Assembly (NCBI GenBank): GCA_902500825.1
Contig: CABVRX010000026.1
Location: 1-55,058 of the forward strand
Direction: 5' to 3'
DNA length: 55,058 nucleotides
From: an uncultured Nitrospira sp.
GTDB taxonomy: Bacteria; Nitrospirota; Nitrospiria; Nitrospirales; Nitrospiraceae
Notes under the pieces: generated by a model
What the model was told of the DNA's origin: nothing
Seen by the model: only the letters and a program-made list of their open reading frames with translations
The model's database searches: none
Translations under genes and position numbers: made by a program
Shown here: one piece after another, positions 1 through 9,098 of the stretch
Layout of the letters: every line of letters starts with the position of its first letter
Numbering within the stretch: position 1 is the stretch's first letter

Positions 1-87
1 CGTCAAGGCCAGAACTTTGTCCGCCACGGCGGCGGCGGCGATGGTGCCTGCAGAGACCTTCAAAAATTGTCGACGTGACAAGAGCAT
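1..87 (-). CDS. N-terminus of a Tat-exported protein (5' end only), formate-dehydrogenase-like
   Basis: The minus strand carries an ATG at 87 preceded by GAGGAGG seven to eight bases upstream. It reads 29 codons to the window edge without a stop. The peptide begins MLLSRRQFLKVSAG and continues with an alanine-rich hydrophobic stretch, a textbook twin-arginine (Tat) signal with an SRRxFLK motif. Such a leader means export of a folded protein, usually a cofactor-containing oxidoreductase. The sequence resembles the leaders of membrane-associated formate dehydrogenase alpha subunits, but 29 residues cannot settle the family. The mature protein lies left of the window. I see the signal; the formate dehydrogenase idea is inference. 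Confidence 0.7.
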   Translation of the reverse strand, partial: MLLSRRQFLKVSAGTIAAAAVADKVLALT

Positions 88-594
88 TGTGGATACCTCC
101 TCAACGTTTAGGAACTTGAATGAGCCCGATTTCTCTGTTCGATTTTCATACTTGTTGGATGCATATCAGCAAGGAGTTTGCGTTTCACTAGCGTTGGATC
201 ACGACAAACATAGACTGGATGAGACTTGGCTCAACAGCACCGATCTGGATGTAAAAAAGTCATGCTGCATGGTAAAAAGATTCCGCAATATTCAAGCCAT
301 AGTAGTCTCTGGAATGAGTTCCGTTTATTTCATTCTTAAGTAATGGAAAAACAAATGATTTGTCAGCATTGCGGTTTTTGGTAGTTTTAGACCAGTCACC
401 CATATTTTATGAGTAGATGAGGTATCAGTTTTTATGGATGAGACCTATAGTTCTCGCCGTTTGTCAGTCATGAAGTATTAAATATCAAAAGCTTATAAGT
501 ACATGCCCGCCTATAACTGCATCAGTTACAAATACGTAACGCTTTAAGACTTTGTAACTCATTTTTCTGTTTTGACTCACAACAGAATCTTGGC
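88..594. other. Intergenic region without a supported gene
   Basis: This AT-rich stretch separates the Tat-signal gene (minus) from the tRNA-Gly promoter. A plus-strand open frame at 17-343 runs antisense across the Tat leader and has no ribosome binding site or recognisable composition. No convincing terminator hairpin was seen. Part of it presumably holds the promoter of the leftward gene. Confidence 0.5.
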
Positions 595-623
595 TTGACA
601 GTACCCCGAGAGGTCAGTACACT
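595..623 (+). promoter_or_regulatory. Sigma70-type promoter of tRNA-Gly
   Basis: A perfect -35 TTGACA at 595-600 is followed after exactly 17 bases by TACACT at 618-623 (four of six matches to TATAAT). The tRNA begins 22 bases further on. A near-consensus promoter is normal for a stable RNA gene. Confidence 0.75.
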
Positions 624-644
624 CCGCACCTTCAAACCTCGCGA

Positions 645-719
645 GCGGGAATAGCTCAGTGGTAGAGCATCGCCTTGCCAAGGCGAGGGTCGAGGGTTCA
701 AATCCCTTTTCCCGCTCCA
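645..719 (+). tRNA. tRNA-Gly (anticodon GCC)
   Basis: The sequence folds into a full cloverleaf. The acceptor strands GCGGGAA (645-651) and TTCCCGC (709-715) pair perfectly, with discriminator T716 and an encoded CCA at 717-719. The anticodon stem TCGCC/GGCGA encloses the loop TTGCCAA, giving anticodon GCC at 677-679, and the T-arm contains GGTTCAAATCC. It reads the GGC and GGU glycine codons. Confidence 0.97.
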
Positions 720-801
720 TCAAGATTCAAACTGACTCATCATAAGGCTGCATTCCGAGACGCATCTCAGGATGTAACCAGGTGGACCCTTCCCGATTGT
801 G

Positions 802-2994
802 TTACGGCTTGTGGAGTGCCATCAGGTAGCGAAGATGGCCTTCGGCGAGGGATAGTTCCGCTCTGGTGGGAGAGATTTGGCCGAATCGTGCTCGGCAATA
901 CAATTCTGTAATAGACCCGACTGCTGAACCAGCATCCCGCCACCGTTCTTGAGTGAGGCGGACGAACTCAAGAGGAGGCGAAGATGCCGGTTTAGAAATC
1001 CCCTTACGAGCTAGATGTCCGATCATTCGTCCGTAGAGCTGCACGATGGGCTGCTGGTCACGAGTCGTCTTTTTACCAGCCATTGCCTTAGCCCAAGGCC
1101 GTTTGATTCCTAGCCAGAGAAAAAAGGCGAGACCGATCAGCGCGAGACCAAGGACCTCGGCCAACGACGATATTGTTCCGTTAAATACATATTCCTTAAT
1201 CCCACCAACCATTGCCATAAATGGGTTGAAGAGCGTGCCCATGGAATCGAGTGCCTTGTTTCGGGCCGACGTGCCTCCCGCTTTCAACTCCCGCACGACG
1301 GCTAGCTGATCCGCTGCACTGTATTGCACGAAAAATCGGCTCCACTGGAGCCGGACGGTATCCATCATTCGTCCCAATGCGTGCCATGCTGGCGAGTTAC
1401 TGCCGACACTTTCAAGCGAAGGAGGCGTGGGGTCCATTGTGATCCACCCAGAATGAGGCAGATACACCTCTACCCACGCATGAGCGTCTTGCTGTCTGAC
1501 CAAATAATAGTTGCCGTATTCGTTCCACTCAGTAGCGAGAAACCCCGTGACAAGGCGCGCCGGGATACCGACCGTCCGGAGCATCATCACCATGGCGGTG
1601 GCATAGTGTTCACAATAGCCGGTTTTTCGAGAGAAGAGAAACTCTTCGAGCGGATGGTTCAGTTCAGCAAGAGGAGCATCAAGACTGTAGTGAAAGTTGT
1701 GCGCCAAGAACGATTGGATGGCATGAACTTTATCGAACGTTGCGCGTTGTGTGTGAGTGACTTCCTTAGCCAAGATCGCGATCCGCTCTGATTGAACCGG
1801 GATCTGCAGGAAATGTCGTGTAAATGATTCGGGATAGAGGCTGGGCTCCGAACTGAGATCCGCCGGTAGTACTGGATTAGAGCGGGAAAGGACGGAATAC
1901 TCGATTCGCGACGAACTGGGGAACGGTAGATAGGCCGAACCGGTGAGGTCGGACTGGACGCTCGGAAACTTTCCGCTGACTCTCTCGATAAATGGAGCAG
2001 CAAACAGAACAGGAGTGTCGAGCGGTTCCAAAAGAATGTTCTGCCGGATGGTTTCACCAAGGCGTGCCGGTGCGGCAGATCGATTACCGAGAAGGACGAA
2101 CGCCCCGGTCCCGTCTTCGTTCACACTCCGCCGGTAGCCCAGCCGATTCGTCCACGCCTTGCCGTCGTATTGATCAAATGCGACACCTCGCAGGTATAGT
2201 CCGTCCGCTTTGTTGGGAGAGCCATCGGCCAACTCAACCCGCATCACGACACTGGGATCTCGCTTGATGGGTCCGATCTCTCCCAAGTTCACCGTTTCGG
2301 AGAATCCCGACGTGCGCATGTTCTCCCCAACCCCTTTTTGGTAGAACCCTGCACTGACTCGGGGAACCGTAAAGAAAATCGCCAACGTGAGCCCGAAGGT
2401 TGCGAAGGCAAGCCCGTTCGCAAGCCAAAAGAATTGTGGCGTCACCAGGTGGACCGATGCGGATGCTTGTGATCGCACGGTGCCCGACATTGTGAGCACC
2501 TGGGTTTCTTCCGGATGTTTGGTGAGCTGAAAGAGCAGCAACGTCCACACGCCGGCCAAAAGATAGAGCAAAAAAATGGGGAGATACCACAGATCCGTCG
2601 TGAGCGATCCGGACGCCAGGATCGCCACGAGGCTGATAGCATAGAGATGCAGATAATCGCGGCGAAGCTTAAGGTTGAACAACTTGATGATCATGAGGAT
2701 CATGAGAAAGTGAATGCCTGCCGGAAGGAGTTCTCCCGATACCCACAACATGTCCACCCAGAATCCAAGAAAGCCGACAATCACAAGCAGATTCCATCCG
2801 GCGGGTGAAATTGGCGAAAACCTGGCAAGTCGTTCCACAGACTTGTGTCCTCTGTTCCGTAAGAACGCTACGATTAGCGCAGCTCCCGTCAGCGCTGCCA
2901 GCCATTCCGGCAGGCCGGCTCCGAGCGCCAGTCCGATGAAGGACGTGGACGCCAACCAAATCGAGGCGAACCGAAGGGCCTGATCAAACGGCAT
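802..2994 (-). CDS. tgpA: TgpA-type transmembrane transglutaminase
   Basis: A membrane-anchored cysteine transglutaminase/protease-like protein of 730 residues. The N-terminal third is a bundle of hydrophobic helices (DUF3488-like). A periplasmic transglutaminase core follows, with the catalytic triad visible as Cys in GYCEHYA, His in DAHAWVEV and Asp in MDPTPP. A late transmembrane helix (FLWLGIKRP region) and a cytoplasmic tail close it. I chose the ATG at 2994 because GGCGGAG lies six bases upstream; a TTG at 3024 is an in-frame alternative without a good binding site. The start overlaps the DUF58 gene by 11 bases, so translation is probably coupled. MoxR, DUF58 and TgpA form a widespread operon; TgpA is essential in Pseudomonas aeruginosa, but its substrate is unknown. 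Confidence 0.9.
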   Translation of the reverse strand: MPFDQALRFASIWLASTSFIGLALGAGLPEWLAALTGAALIVAFLRNRGHKSVERLARFSPISPAGWNLLVIVGFLGFWVDMLWVSGELLPAGIHFLMILMIIKLFNLKLRRDYLHLYAISLVAILASGSLTTDLWYLPIFLLYLLAGVWTLLLFQLTKHPEETQVLTMSGTVRSQASASVHLVTPQFFWLANGLAFATFGLTLAIFFTVPRVSAGFYQKGVGENMRTSGFSETVNLGEIGPIKRDPSVVMRVELADGSPNKADGLYLRGVAFDQYDGKAWTNRLGYRRSVNEDGTGAFVLLGNRSAAPARLGETIRQNILLEPLDTPVLFAAPFIERVSGKFPSVQSDLTGSAYLPFPSSSRIEYSVLSRSNPVLPADLSSEPSLYPESFTRHFLQIPVQSERIAILAKEVTHTQRATFDKVHAIQSFLAHNFHYSLDAPLAELNHPLEEFLFSRKTGYCEHYATAMVMMLRTVGIPARLVTGFLATEWNEYGNYYLVRQQDAHAWVEVYLPHSGWITMDPTPPSLESVGSNSPAWHALGRMMDTVRLQWSRFFVQYSAADQLAVVRELKAGGTSARNKALDSMGTLFNPFMAMVGGIKEYVFNGTISSLAEVLGLALIGLAFFLWLGIKRPWAKAMAGKKTTRDQQPIVQLYGRMIGHLARKGISKPASSPPLEFVRLTQERWRDAGSAVGSITELYCRARFGQISPTRAELSLAEGHLRYLMALHKP

Positions 2995-4102
2995 CTGATG
3001 CTCCGCCGATGACGGCTCCATCAACCATAATGGTGGGGTGTTGGGGCTCGATATCCCAGGGACCTCGCCATGACTGTACGGCGATCATTGTCCCCCCTTG
3101 CACTTCGAAAAGGTCTCCGGGTTGGTCCCCCGGCACGGCGGACTCTCCATGAGGCGAGTGCCGTTCACAGACGGCGAGCATGCGAAGAAGTTCCAAGAGG
3201 TGAAGGTCGCCTTGACCAAATGATGAGCGAGACGACCCTACGACCAATTGGAGGATATACCCGCGGTGTGCCAGGTGGCGAATGATGGAGGCCGTGACGG
3301 AGACCGCTTGTTCAAACAAGGCATCGTGGCTCACTGGCGCGACAGTCGGTAAGTACACGGTGGCTCGGCGTTGCTCTTCTGCTTCGGTTTCTCGGACTGT
3401 CAATTGGGACGTCCGCGCCGTCGTCGGCCAGTGAATGTTTCGCGAGTCATCTCCCGCTTGATACAGGCGCAGGTTGTACAAATCATTGCCATGACCTCGT
3501 CGATGGACGCTCTGTTCTGATCCAGCGGTGAGAAGACCTTGTAACAGCCTCTCGTCGATCGGCTTGATTTCCGGCCAGACAATAACAGTGTCTTCAATCT
3601 GATAAAAGGTTCGTTTCATGAAGAGGCCGAACGGAAACTCCGTCCCGACGCAGATCCCATCCAGCTGCAGCCGGCCACGCCGCGTGGCAACGAGAGAATA
3701 GGACACCAGACGGCTCGTGCCCGGAAGGAGTTGGGGAATCTCCAGACCTCGATCCACCTCACGACCGTCGCTGACGTCGAACAGCTTCAGTGAAAAGCTC
3801 GGAAGTTGTGATTTCCGATTTTTCGCGACTAACGTGGCCGTGGTCGGTTCATTCACCATGAGATGATCGGGAAGATGGCGATGGAATTCCAGCCGTCTCA
3901 AGCTGTGTTCCGCCACAATTCCTGAGATCAACACGAGACTCAGCATCATCGCGAGCAGCAGATAGAAAAGATTGTTGCCGGTATTGATCGCGGCGATGCC
4001 GATCGCCAGAGTAAAGAGCAGGAATTGAACGCCTTCTGAAGTCACACGTGTTGATCGGTGACGAAACAGTTGACGAAGGAGGGAAGGAAATTGACGCAGC
4101 AT
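2984..4102 (-). CDS. DUF58 family membrane protein
   Basis: A 372-residue protein with two N-terminal hydrophobic segments (about residues 26-65) and a soluble beta-rich region. The C-terminal DUF58 signature is clear: an arginine-rich stretch ending LRLYQAGDD, then RNIHWPTTAR and LTVRETE. DUF58 proteins have a von Willebrand A-like fold and sit in operons with MoxR ATPases, where they probably act in maturation or assembly of protein complexes at the membrane. It lies between moxR (36 bases downstream of moxR's stop) and tgpA (overlapping). Start ATG at 4102. The family assignment is firm, the function is not known. Confidence 0.9.
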   Translation of the reverse strand: MLRQFPSLLRQLFRHRSTRVTSEGVQFLLFTLAIGIAAINTGNNLFYLLLAMMLSLVLISGIVAEHSLRRLEFHRHLPDHLMVNEPTTATLVAKNRKSQLPSFSLKLFDVSDGREVDRGLEIPQLLPGTSRLVSYSLVATRRGRLQLDGICVGTEFPFGLFMKRTFYQIEDTVIVWPEIKPIDERLLQGLLTAGSEQSVHRRGHGNDLYNLRLYQAGDDSRNIHWPTTARTSQLTVRETEAEEQRRATVYLPTVAPVSHDALFEQAVSVTASIIRHLAHRGYILQLVVGSSRSSFGQGDLHLLELLRMLAVCERHSPHGESAVPGDQPGDLFEVQGGTMIAVQSWRGPWDIEPQHPTIMVDGAVIGGASDAV

Positions 4103-4138
4103 ATACTACAGCTCCGCGCCGGCAGGGGATTCCAGAGA

Positions 4139-5080
4139 CTAGACAGGGACGGGAATCGACTCAACTAAATCCTGAATGATCCGCTCAGCTTGCTCAAAAC
4201 TTCGTTGACGTATCCCCTGGGTGCGGGCCACCATAATGCGGTGAGACAACACGATGGGGGCCAGCTCCTTGATATCGTCCGGCAGACAAAAGGTCCGACC
4301 GCGGACAAGCGACAACGCTTTGGCAGCCCGACTCAATGCCAAGGCGCCTCTGGTACTCACCCCTAATGACAATAGGTCCGACTGCCTTGTGCATTGGACA
4401 ATGGCCAGGAGATAGTCCGTGATGCTTTCTTCCATAAGAACGTGATCGACCTGTTCCTGGAGCAGAAGAACATCATGCGCCGTCAGCAACGGTTGGAGCT
4501 CCTCCGCCGGGTGGAGCAATTGCGATCGGTGGAGCACCTTTTTTTCTTCTTCCGGAGAGGGATAGCCGATGCGAAGCCGCATCAAGAACCGATCCAACTG
4601 CGACTCCGGAAGTGGGAAGGTCCCATGGTATTCGGCCGGATTCTGCGTCGCAATAACCATGAAGGGCTGGTTCAAGGGATAAGTCTTATTGTCAAACGAA
4701 ATCTGCGCTTCGCTCATTGCTTCCAACAGACTGCTTTGTGTCTTCGGCGTCGTGCGATTGATTTCATCCGCAAGGACGATGTTGGCGAAAATCGGACCAG
4801 GCATGAACTCGAATGCCTGTTTCTGACGATTGAATATCGAGACCCCCACGATATCGGACGGAAGCAGATCGCTCGTGAATTGTATGCGTTTGAATGAGCA
4901 ATCGAGTGATCGCGCAAGACTATGGGCGAGCGTTGTTTTTCCGACTCCCGGTACGTCTTCGAGGAGGAGATGCCCGCGCGCCAAAAGCGCGACCAGACTC
5001 ATTTCGATCACATGGGGCTTGCCCTTGATCACTCGCGCAATATTCTCCTGGATGGCTAGAATGATTTCCGTGGCGTTCAT
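4139..5080 (-). CDS. MoxR-family AAA+ ATPase
   Basis: A 313-residue AAA+ chaperone-like ATPase. Walker A (DVPGVGKTT), Walker B (VLADEINR) and the sensor region IATQNP are all visible, followed by the MoxR pattern GTFPLPESQLDRF. The frame extends to a TTG at 5167, but those 29 extra residues do not look like family sequence, so I take the ATG at 5080 (MNATEII), although no strong ribosome binding site precedes it. It heads the operon with DUF58 and TgpA, and such ATPases are thought to help metal insertion or complex maturation at the envelope. Confidence 0.92.
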   Translation of the reverse strand: MNATEIILAIQENIARVIKGKPHVIEMSLVALLARGHLLLEDVPGVGKTTLAHSLARSLDCSFKRIQFTSDLLPSDIVGVSIFNRQKQAFEFMPGPIFANIVLADEINRTTPKTQSSLLEAMSEAQISFDNKTYPLNQPFMVIATQNPAEYHGTFPLPESQLDRFLMRLRIGYPSPEEEKKVLHRSQLLHPAEELQPLLTAHDVLLLQEQVDHVLMEESITDYLLAIVQCTRQSDLLSLGVSTRGALALSRAAKALSLVRGRTFCLPDDIKELAPIVLSHRIMVARTQGIRQRSFEQAERIIQDLVESIPVPV

Positions 5081-5224
5081 ATTGGGGCTAATGCGTGGGA
5101 AACCGCTGTAGAATAGACTGGTGATCAGACACGATCGAAGTCTAACAAAGGGTCTGGAAACGGTCAATTATTCAAGGTGTTTACGCTCTAGACCTGATAG
5201 TCAGCCACTGACCCTTGGATAAGC

Positions 5225-6532
5225 TTATGCAGGAACCAGTGTGACGAGCCATGGGGGAACTTCTTCGATCATGGAAGTGAACTTCCGTGCAGTGCTGCTC
5301 GCCGGAGTGCCAGGGAAAGTGGCGCCTCGGCCGATGCGGACATACCGAAAATGACCGGCAACGCCGTCCATGGAGGGAGATGAGCTTGACCGAAGATAGT
5401 GACGCCGAAGGGCTGCCACCTCAGCCAGGTCGATTGATTCGCCGATCGGCAGATCGGCAAGGGCATGATAGACCTCACCGAAGATCTCGGGCAGATTCGT
5501 GGGGTTAAAGGGTTGGTCCAGCGGACGATAGCGTGGCTCCTCCAGCAACTGAGCCAGGAGTTCCCAAAACACTTGCGCGTCCACTGATCCCAGCACGCAC
5601 AGCAACCCACGCTGGGCCAGCACGGTCAGAAAGGCAAGGGGTCCGACGATCTCGAACTTCCATGCCGGGAAGAGAAGGGCGCGGCCGGCATGCAGGACTT
5701 CGAGCGCTTGTTCTTTGCCAAAACGTGTCCGGTGAAATGTGCCTTTGGTGCGCTCCAGCTCGTTGCGAATGAGCGTCTCGGAGAGCCTGGTCGGCTCGTA
5801 GGCAAAAGTCGGTGTGGCCGGTGCCCAACAGGTGGCAATGGTATATCGTGGGGCAAGCGCCCCCTGCTGATCCAGATCTCCTAGGTCAAACATGTCTTGA
5901 TCGCCGAAAAATGAGAAGGATAGCCCCTCCTTGCGCTGCAACTTCTCCAGCCTCTCCGGATTCACATGGAGCGGACCGCCAAGTTGGGAACGGGGATCGA
6001 GTCGGTCCAGGCAGTGGACGATGAAGGGTCGGCGTTGTCGATTGAGCTCGGAGCCGTACAGATCAGCTAATTCCTCGGCGAAGGATAGATCACCGGCACC
6101 TATCTCCAACAAAGACGCCACGTCTGTTCGACGAAGGAGGTCATATGGATTATCATGTTGGCGAACGGCTTTTTCGACTTCTTCACTCGACAACTGAGTC
6201 ACGGGCCACTTCGAGGAGACTGCGGGTACCAACTCAAAAAAGACGGCAAGCGCACGGAGACCTTTTGCGTGAGGAAGGCCTGTAACAGACTTGAGGTCTT
6301 CACCATCGAGATCCTGAATGCGCCGGGGCTCGTTCCGTTCGAAGAGGCGCAACAAAATTTCTTTCACTGAAGCAGGAAGAACTTTGCCTTGAACGGCGTC
6401 ATGTAGTCTCGCGATGGTGGAGCGAAAGGTGGTCTCCTCGAGCAACTTCTTTGATGCCTCCCATTGTCGAGGAAACTGACGCGCACGAACACTTACGACG
6501 CGGCGGAATTCAGCGAGTGGGTCAGGACTCAT
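5225..6532 (-). CDS. Conserved hypothetical protein, possible SAM-binding fold
   Basis: A 435-residue soluble protein that I do not recognise. It has no signal peptide or membrane helix. Around residues 140-155 it reads LLEIGAGDLSFAEEL, which matches motif I (E-x-G-x-G-D) of class I S-adenosylmethionine-dependent methyltransferases, and a later DLGDLD could act as a second acidic motif. The remainder gives no other familiar signature. It lies 144 bases upstream of moxR on the same strand, so it may share transcription with that operon. The methyltransferase idea rests on one motif and is inference. Confidence 0.65.
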   Translation of the reverse strand: MSPDPLAEFRRVVSVRARQFPRQWEASKKLLEETTFRSTIARLHDAVQGKVLPASVKEILLRLFERNEPRRIQDLDGEDLKSVTGLPHAKGLRALAVFFELVPAVSSKWPVTQLSSEEVEKAVRQHDNPYDLLRRTDVASLLEIGAGDLSFAEELADLYGSELNRQRRPFIVHCLDRLDPRSQLGGPLHVNPERLEKLQRKEGLSFSFFGDQDMFDLGDLDQQGALAPRYTIATCWAPATPTFAYEPTRLSETLIRNELERTKGTFHRTRFGKEQALEVLHAGRALLFPAWKFEIVGPLAFLTVLAQRGLLCVLGSVDAQVFWELLAQLLEEPRYRPLDQPFNPTNLPEIFGEVYHALADLPIGESIDLAEVAALRRHYLRSSSSPSMDGVAGHFRYVRIGRGATFPGTPASSTARKFTSMIEEVPPWLVTLVPA

Positions 6533-6658
6533 GGAAGGCTGATCGACTGTGTGTGAGAGGGTAGCAATGGGACTTCAAAGATTAGGAGCATAGTAATCTT
6601 CAAACTTCGGCGTCAAGTCGGCTTGTTCACGCTCATACTGTGTGGTAGGACTGGTTTC

Positions 6659-7669
6659 ATGAGAGTCCGAATTCTAGCTACCGATTCCAGGGCTTGGCAA
6701 TTAACCGTCATGATGGTCTTGTTCGTAGGCCTTCTGGCATTCCCAATCGGCTGTGGAGCTGAACGGGATGGCGGCCTGCGTCCCGTCGTTGATGAGGAAT
6801 GGCAACCCTGGCAGGTTCTTGAAACGAAAAGCGGCCGTGTACTCCCGTTTTCAGAATTCATCACGAACCTGGAACGATACGACATTGTCTATCTGGGAGA
6901 GGAACACCACAATCCATACCATATCCAAGCAGCGCTAAAAGTGCTTGATCAGGTGGTGGCCGACGGCATTGAGCCCACCATCGGAATGGAGATGTTCGGC
7001 TGGGATGGCCAAGCAGTGCTTGATGACTACATTGCGACACCTCAGCCGGTCACGAATGAATTCTTGGAACAGGTTCGCTGGAAACAAAATTGGGGCGGAG
7101 CGTTTGAAGACTACGCGCCATTGGTGATGTTTGCTCGAGACCAGCACTTGTCTGTCCGCGCGATGAACCCTCCCAAACCCTTGATTCGTCGCGTCGTTAA
7201 GGTGGGACTTGACCAGACCCGGCAAGAGCCTGAATGGGAGCGGTGGGGATTCCTACAGGAGGATATCGTCGACGATCCGGCATACCGCGAGAAGATTGTC
7301 GATCAGTTGAGACGGTGCCACGGAGGAACGGACGAGCATTTCCGGACGATGTATGAAGCATCGATGGTCCGGGATGAGGGCATGGCGAGAACGCTGGCCA
7401 TCAGGCAAGAAGAATTTCGCCGCGAGAACGGCGGGCACCGTCGTATGATCGTGAGCTATACGGGAGGGGGCCACGTTCAATATAATCTCCCCGTGCCGAA
7501 GCGTGTCGCCAGGCGCCTTGGAGGAGACGTCAAACAGACCACGATTTACATGACGTCGTTTGAGTCCGATAAAATCGCTGATGTCCAGGCTCTTATAGAG
7601 GAATCGATCGCGGACTATATTTGGCTGACCCCTATGGGTAAGTCCAAACCGGCCCAACCATGCCGATAG
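6659..7669 (+). CDS. ChaN-like (DUF399) haem-binding envelope protein
   Basis: A 336-residue exported protein of the ChaN / DUF399 group. After a hydrophobic leader ending near a cysteine (FPIGCG, a weak lipobox), the family core appears as VYLGEEHHNPYH, then GMEMFGWDGQ and, near the C-terminus, SYTGGGHVQYNLPV. In Campylobacter ChaN binds haem and is an iron-regulated lipoprotein; the family shares the Tiki/TraB-like erythromycin-esterase-type fold. I chose ATG 6659 because AGGA lies eight bases upstream; a TTG at 6623 is in frame but unsupported. It stands alone between divergent and parallel neighbours. The haem role is transferred from the family. Confidence 0.82.
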   Translation: MRVRILATDSRAWQLTVMMVLFVGLLAFPIGCGAERDGGLRPVVDEEWQPWQVLETKSGRVLPFSEFITNLERYDIVYLGEEHHNPYHIQAALKVLDQVVADGIEPTIGMEMFGWDGQAVLDDYIATPQPVTNEFLEQVRWKQNWGGAFEDYAPLVMFARDQHLSVRAMNPPKPLIRRVVKVGLDQTRQEPEWERWGFLQEDIVDDPAYREKIVDQLRRCHGGTDEHFRTMYEASMVRDEGMARTLAIRQEEFRRENGGHRRMIVSYTGGGHVQYNLPVPKRVARRLGGDVKQTTIYMTSFESDKIADVQALIEESIADYIWLTPMGKSKPAQPCR

Positions 7670-7807
7670 CCGTCTCAGAGCCTTATCCTTCAGACAGTCT
7701 CTCAAGCGAGGGCAACACAAAACCGTTGAGTGCTTGACAGAATTCAAGGTGCTCGTCACACTGAGGCCGTCGTGCTTAGTGGTTGTGTAAGAGATCTGCG
7801 CATTGAG

Positions 7808-8710
7808 ATGCAAAAGAAAATTCCTTGTAGCGCCGGGCGGCTTGGATTGTTGACCTCTCAAATGATCCAGGCCATTTCGGATGCCTCGGCCTTTCAAATC
7901 GCCCATCAATACTTGACCGCGAATCGCGTCCGTATCGCCGAGGCCGATGATTCCCAGATCACGTCTACCGTCATCGGCAATTCTGGCCTGTATGAGCAGA
8001 ATATTCGACTGAAAGACGGCCACCTCGTTTCGAAATGTTCCTGTACGCTTCCCGAAGAGCCCATGTGCCGCCATTGCCTCGCGGTGCTGCTGGAATATCA
8101 GCGATGGGCCCAGCCCCGGCAAGTACAAAAGCCAAGTCTTGCGAAAGCATCAATCCCGGTATCACCGGTCGGTCCTTCGGATAATGGGAAAAGGGCCACC
8201 TCGCTATCGTTCACATCCGACATAAAACTGAGCGAGGTCATGGGCTTTTTGGAATGGCTCCAACCTGCGACGAAAGCTCTTGAAAGGCAAGAGCCGCTTC
8301 CCAGTCCTCCCGCACTCGGTCTCGGATCGGTCTCGACGTGGATTCAAACGATTTGCAACCTTGAGGACCGACGCAGGGAAAATGAAGAGGTCATGACGAG
8401 TCTTGAAACTCAGTTGAAAGACCGTGAGGAAGACGTTGAACATCTTACGCAACAGCTCCAGGCCTCTCTGCGAGAGAGCAGCGCCGCGCAGACCGCAACT
8501 CAGGAGCTTCAACGCGAAGTGGACTCCTACAAGGAAGTGCTGACAAGAGTCAGCGAGTTGACTGCCGAAGTCGTACGGTATACCGGGCAGATGCGGGCCG
8601 TGACGGGCGATATGCTTCAGAAAGGCTCTCAGCTCGATGCGCTTGTCAGTTCCTTTAACGATGTGGCTGAGGCACTCCAGTCAGCCGTCGCGCTGCCTCC
8701 CCGCGAATAG
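7808..8710 (+). CDS. SWIM zinc-finger protein with C-terminal coiled coil
   Basis: About 300 residues. The N-terminal part (roughly residues 55-90) reads VSKCSCTLPEEPMCRHC, which fits the SWIM zinc-finger pattern C-x-C-x(n)-C-x-H, a DNA- or protein-binding module. A linker follows and then a long heptad-like stretch rich in Glu, Gln and Leu (about residues 195-275), predicted to be a coiled coil. There is no catalytic SNF2 or transposase domain, so this is a stand-alone SWIM protein. The start is uncertain: the frame opens with a GTG at 7730, and ATG codons occur at 7808 and 7862, none with a strong ribosome binding site. Confidence 0.7.
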   Translation: MQKKIPCSAGRLGLLTSQMIQAISDASAFQIAHQYLTANRVRIAEADDSQITSTVIGNSGLYEQNIRLKDGHLVSKCSCTLPEEPMCRHCLAVLLEYQRWAQPRQVQKPSLAKASIPVSPVGPSDNGKRATSLSFTSDIKLSEVMGFLEWLQPATKALERQEPLPSPPALGLGSVSTWIQTICNLEDRRRENEEVMTSLETQLKDREEDVEHLTQQLQASLRESSAAQTATQELQREVDSYKEVLTRVSELTAEVVRYTGQMRAVTGDMLQKGSQLDALVSSFNDVAEALQSAVALPPRE

Positions 8711-8757
8711 CGACTGCGCCGGTCCCTATACCCATTTCTCCCGTGACTTGATTCCTC

Positions 8758-8787
8758 TTGCGCCTTCCAGCCGCCGTTCAGTACAAT
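8758..8787 (+). promoter_or_regulatory. Possible promoter of the small membrane protein gene
   Basis: TACAAT at 8782-8787 matches the -10 consensus at five of six positions. A poor -35 (TTGCGC, 8758-8763) lies 18 bases upstream. The start codon is 40 bases downstream. Confidence 0.35.
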
Positions 8788-8827
8788 GAGCCCCTCTTTT
8801 CTTGTGCTGATTTGGAAGGGGGCAGAG

Positions 8828-9016
8828 ATGAAACGGTTACTTTCACGAACAAGTCTGTTAACGGGGGCCTTACTGGTCCAAGTTTTACCGGCGTTGGCGA
8901 ACGCCCCAGAGGGGGGAGGGGCTCCGGACTACAGCGGAATCACAGGCTTGTATTATACGCTGATCGCGGTGATCCTCGCCTACGGCGTGTACGACACGTT
9001 TTTCAAGAAGTCGTAA
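8828..9016 (+). CDS. Small exported single-helix membrane protein
   Basis: A 62-residue protein preceded by GGAAGGGGG, a strong ribosome binding site that selects the ATG at 8828 over the upstream in-frame ATG at 8786. The first 25 residues form a Sec-type signal peptide ending in ALANA. A glycine-rich linker (PEGGGAPD) leads to one transmembrane helix (about residues 38-55) and a short basic tail, FFKKS. I do not recognise the family. Its size and shape suit an accessory subunit of a membrane complex, but no partner is adjacent. Confidence 0.7.
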   Translation: MKRLLSRTSLLTGALLVQVLPALANAPEGGGAPDYSGITGLYYTLIAVILAYGVYDTFFKKS

Positions 9017-9098
9017 AGAATAACGCTTCGTTGACCCGCCCTATGTCGACTTGTCTTAGTCTTGTGCGGGTTCCGGCTGAGAAGTAGTGTCTTCTCCT

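Noticed and set aside
17-343. Plus-strand frame of 108 codons at the left edge
   Set aside because: It is antisense to the Tat-signal gene start, lacks a ribosome binding site and has no protein-like composition.
1324-1791. Plus-strand frame of 155 codons
   Set aside because: Shadow of the transglutaminase gene on the opposite strand.
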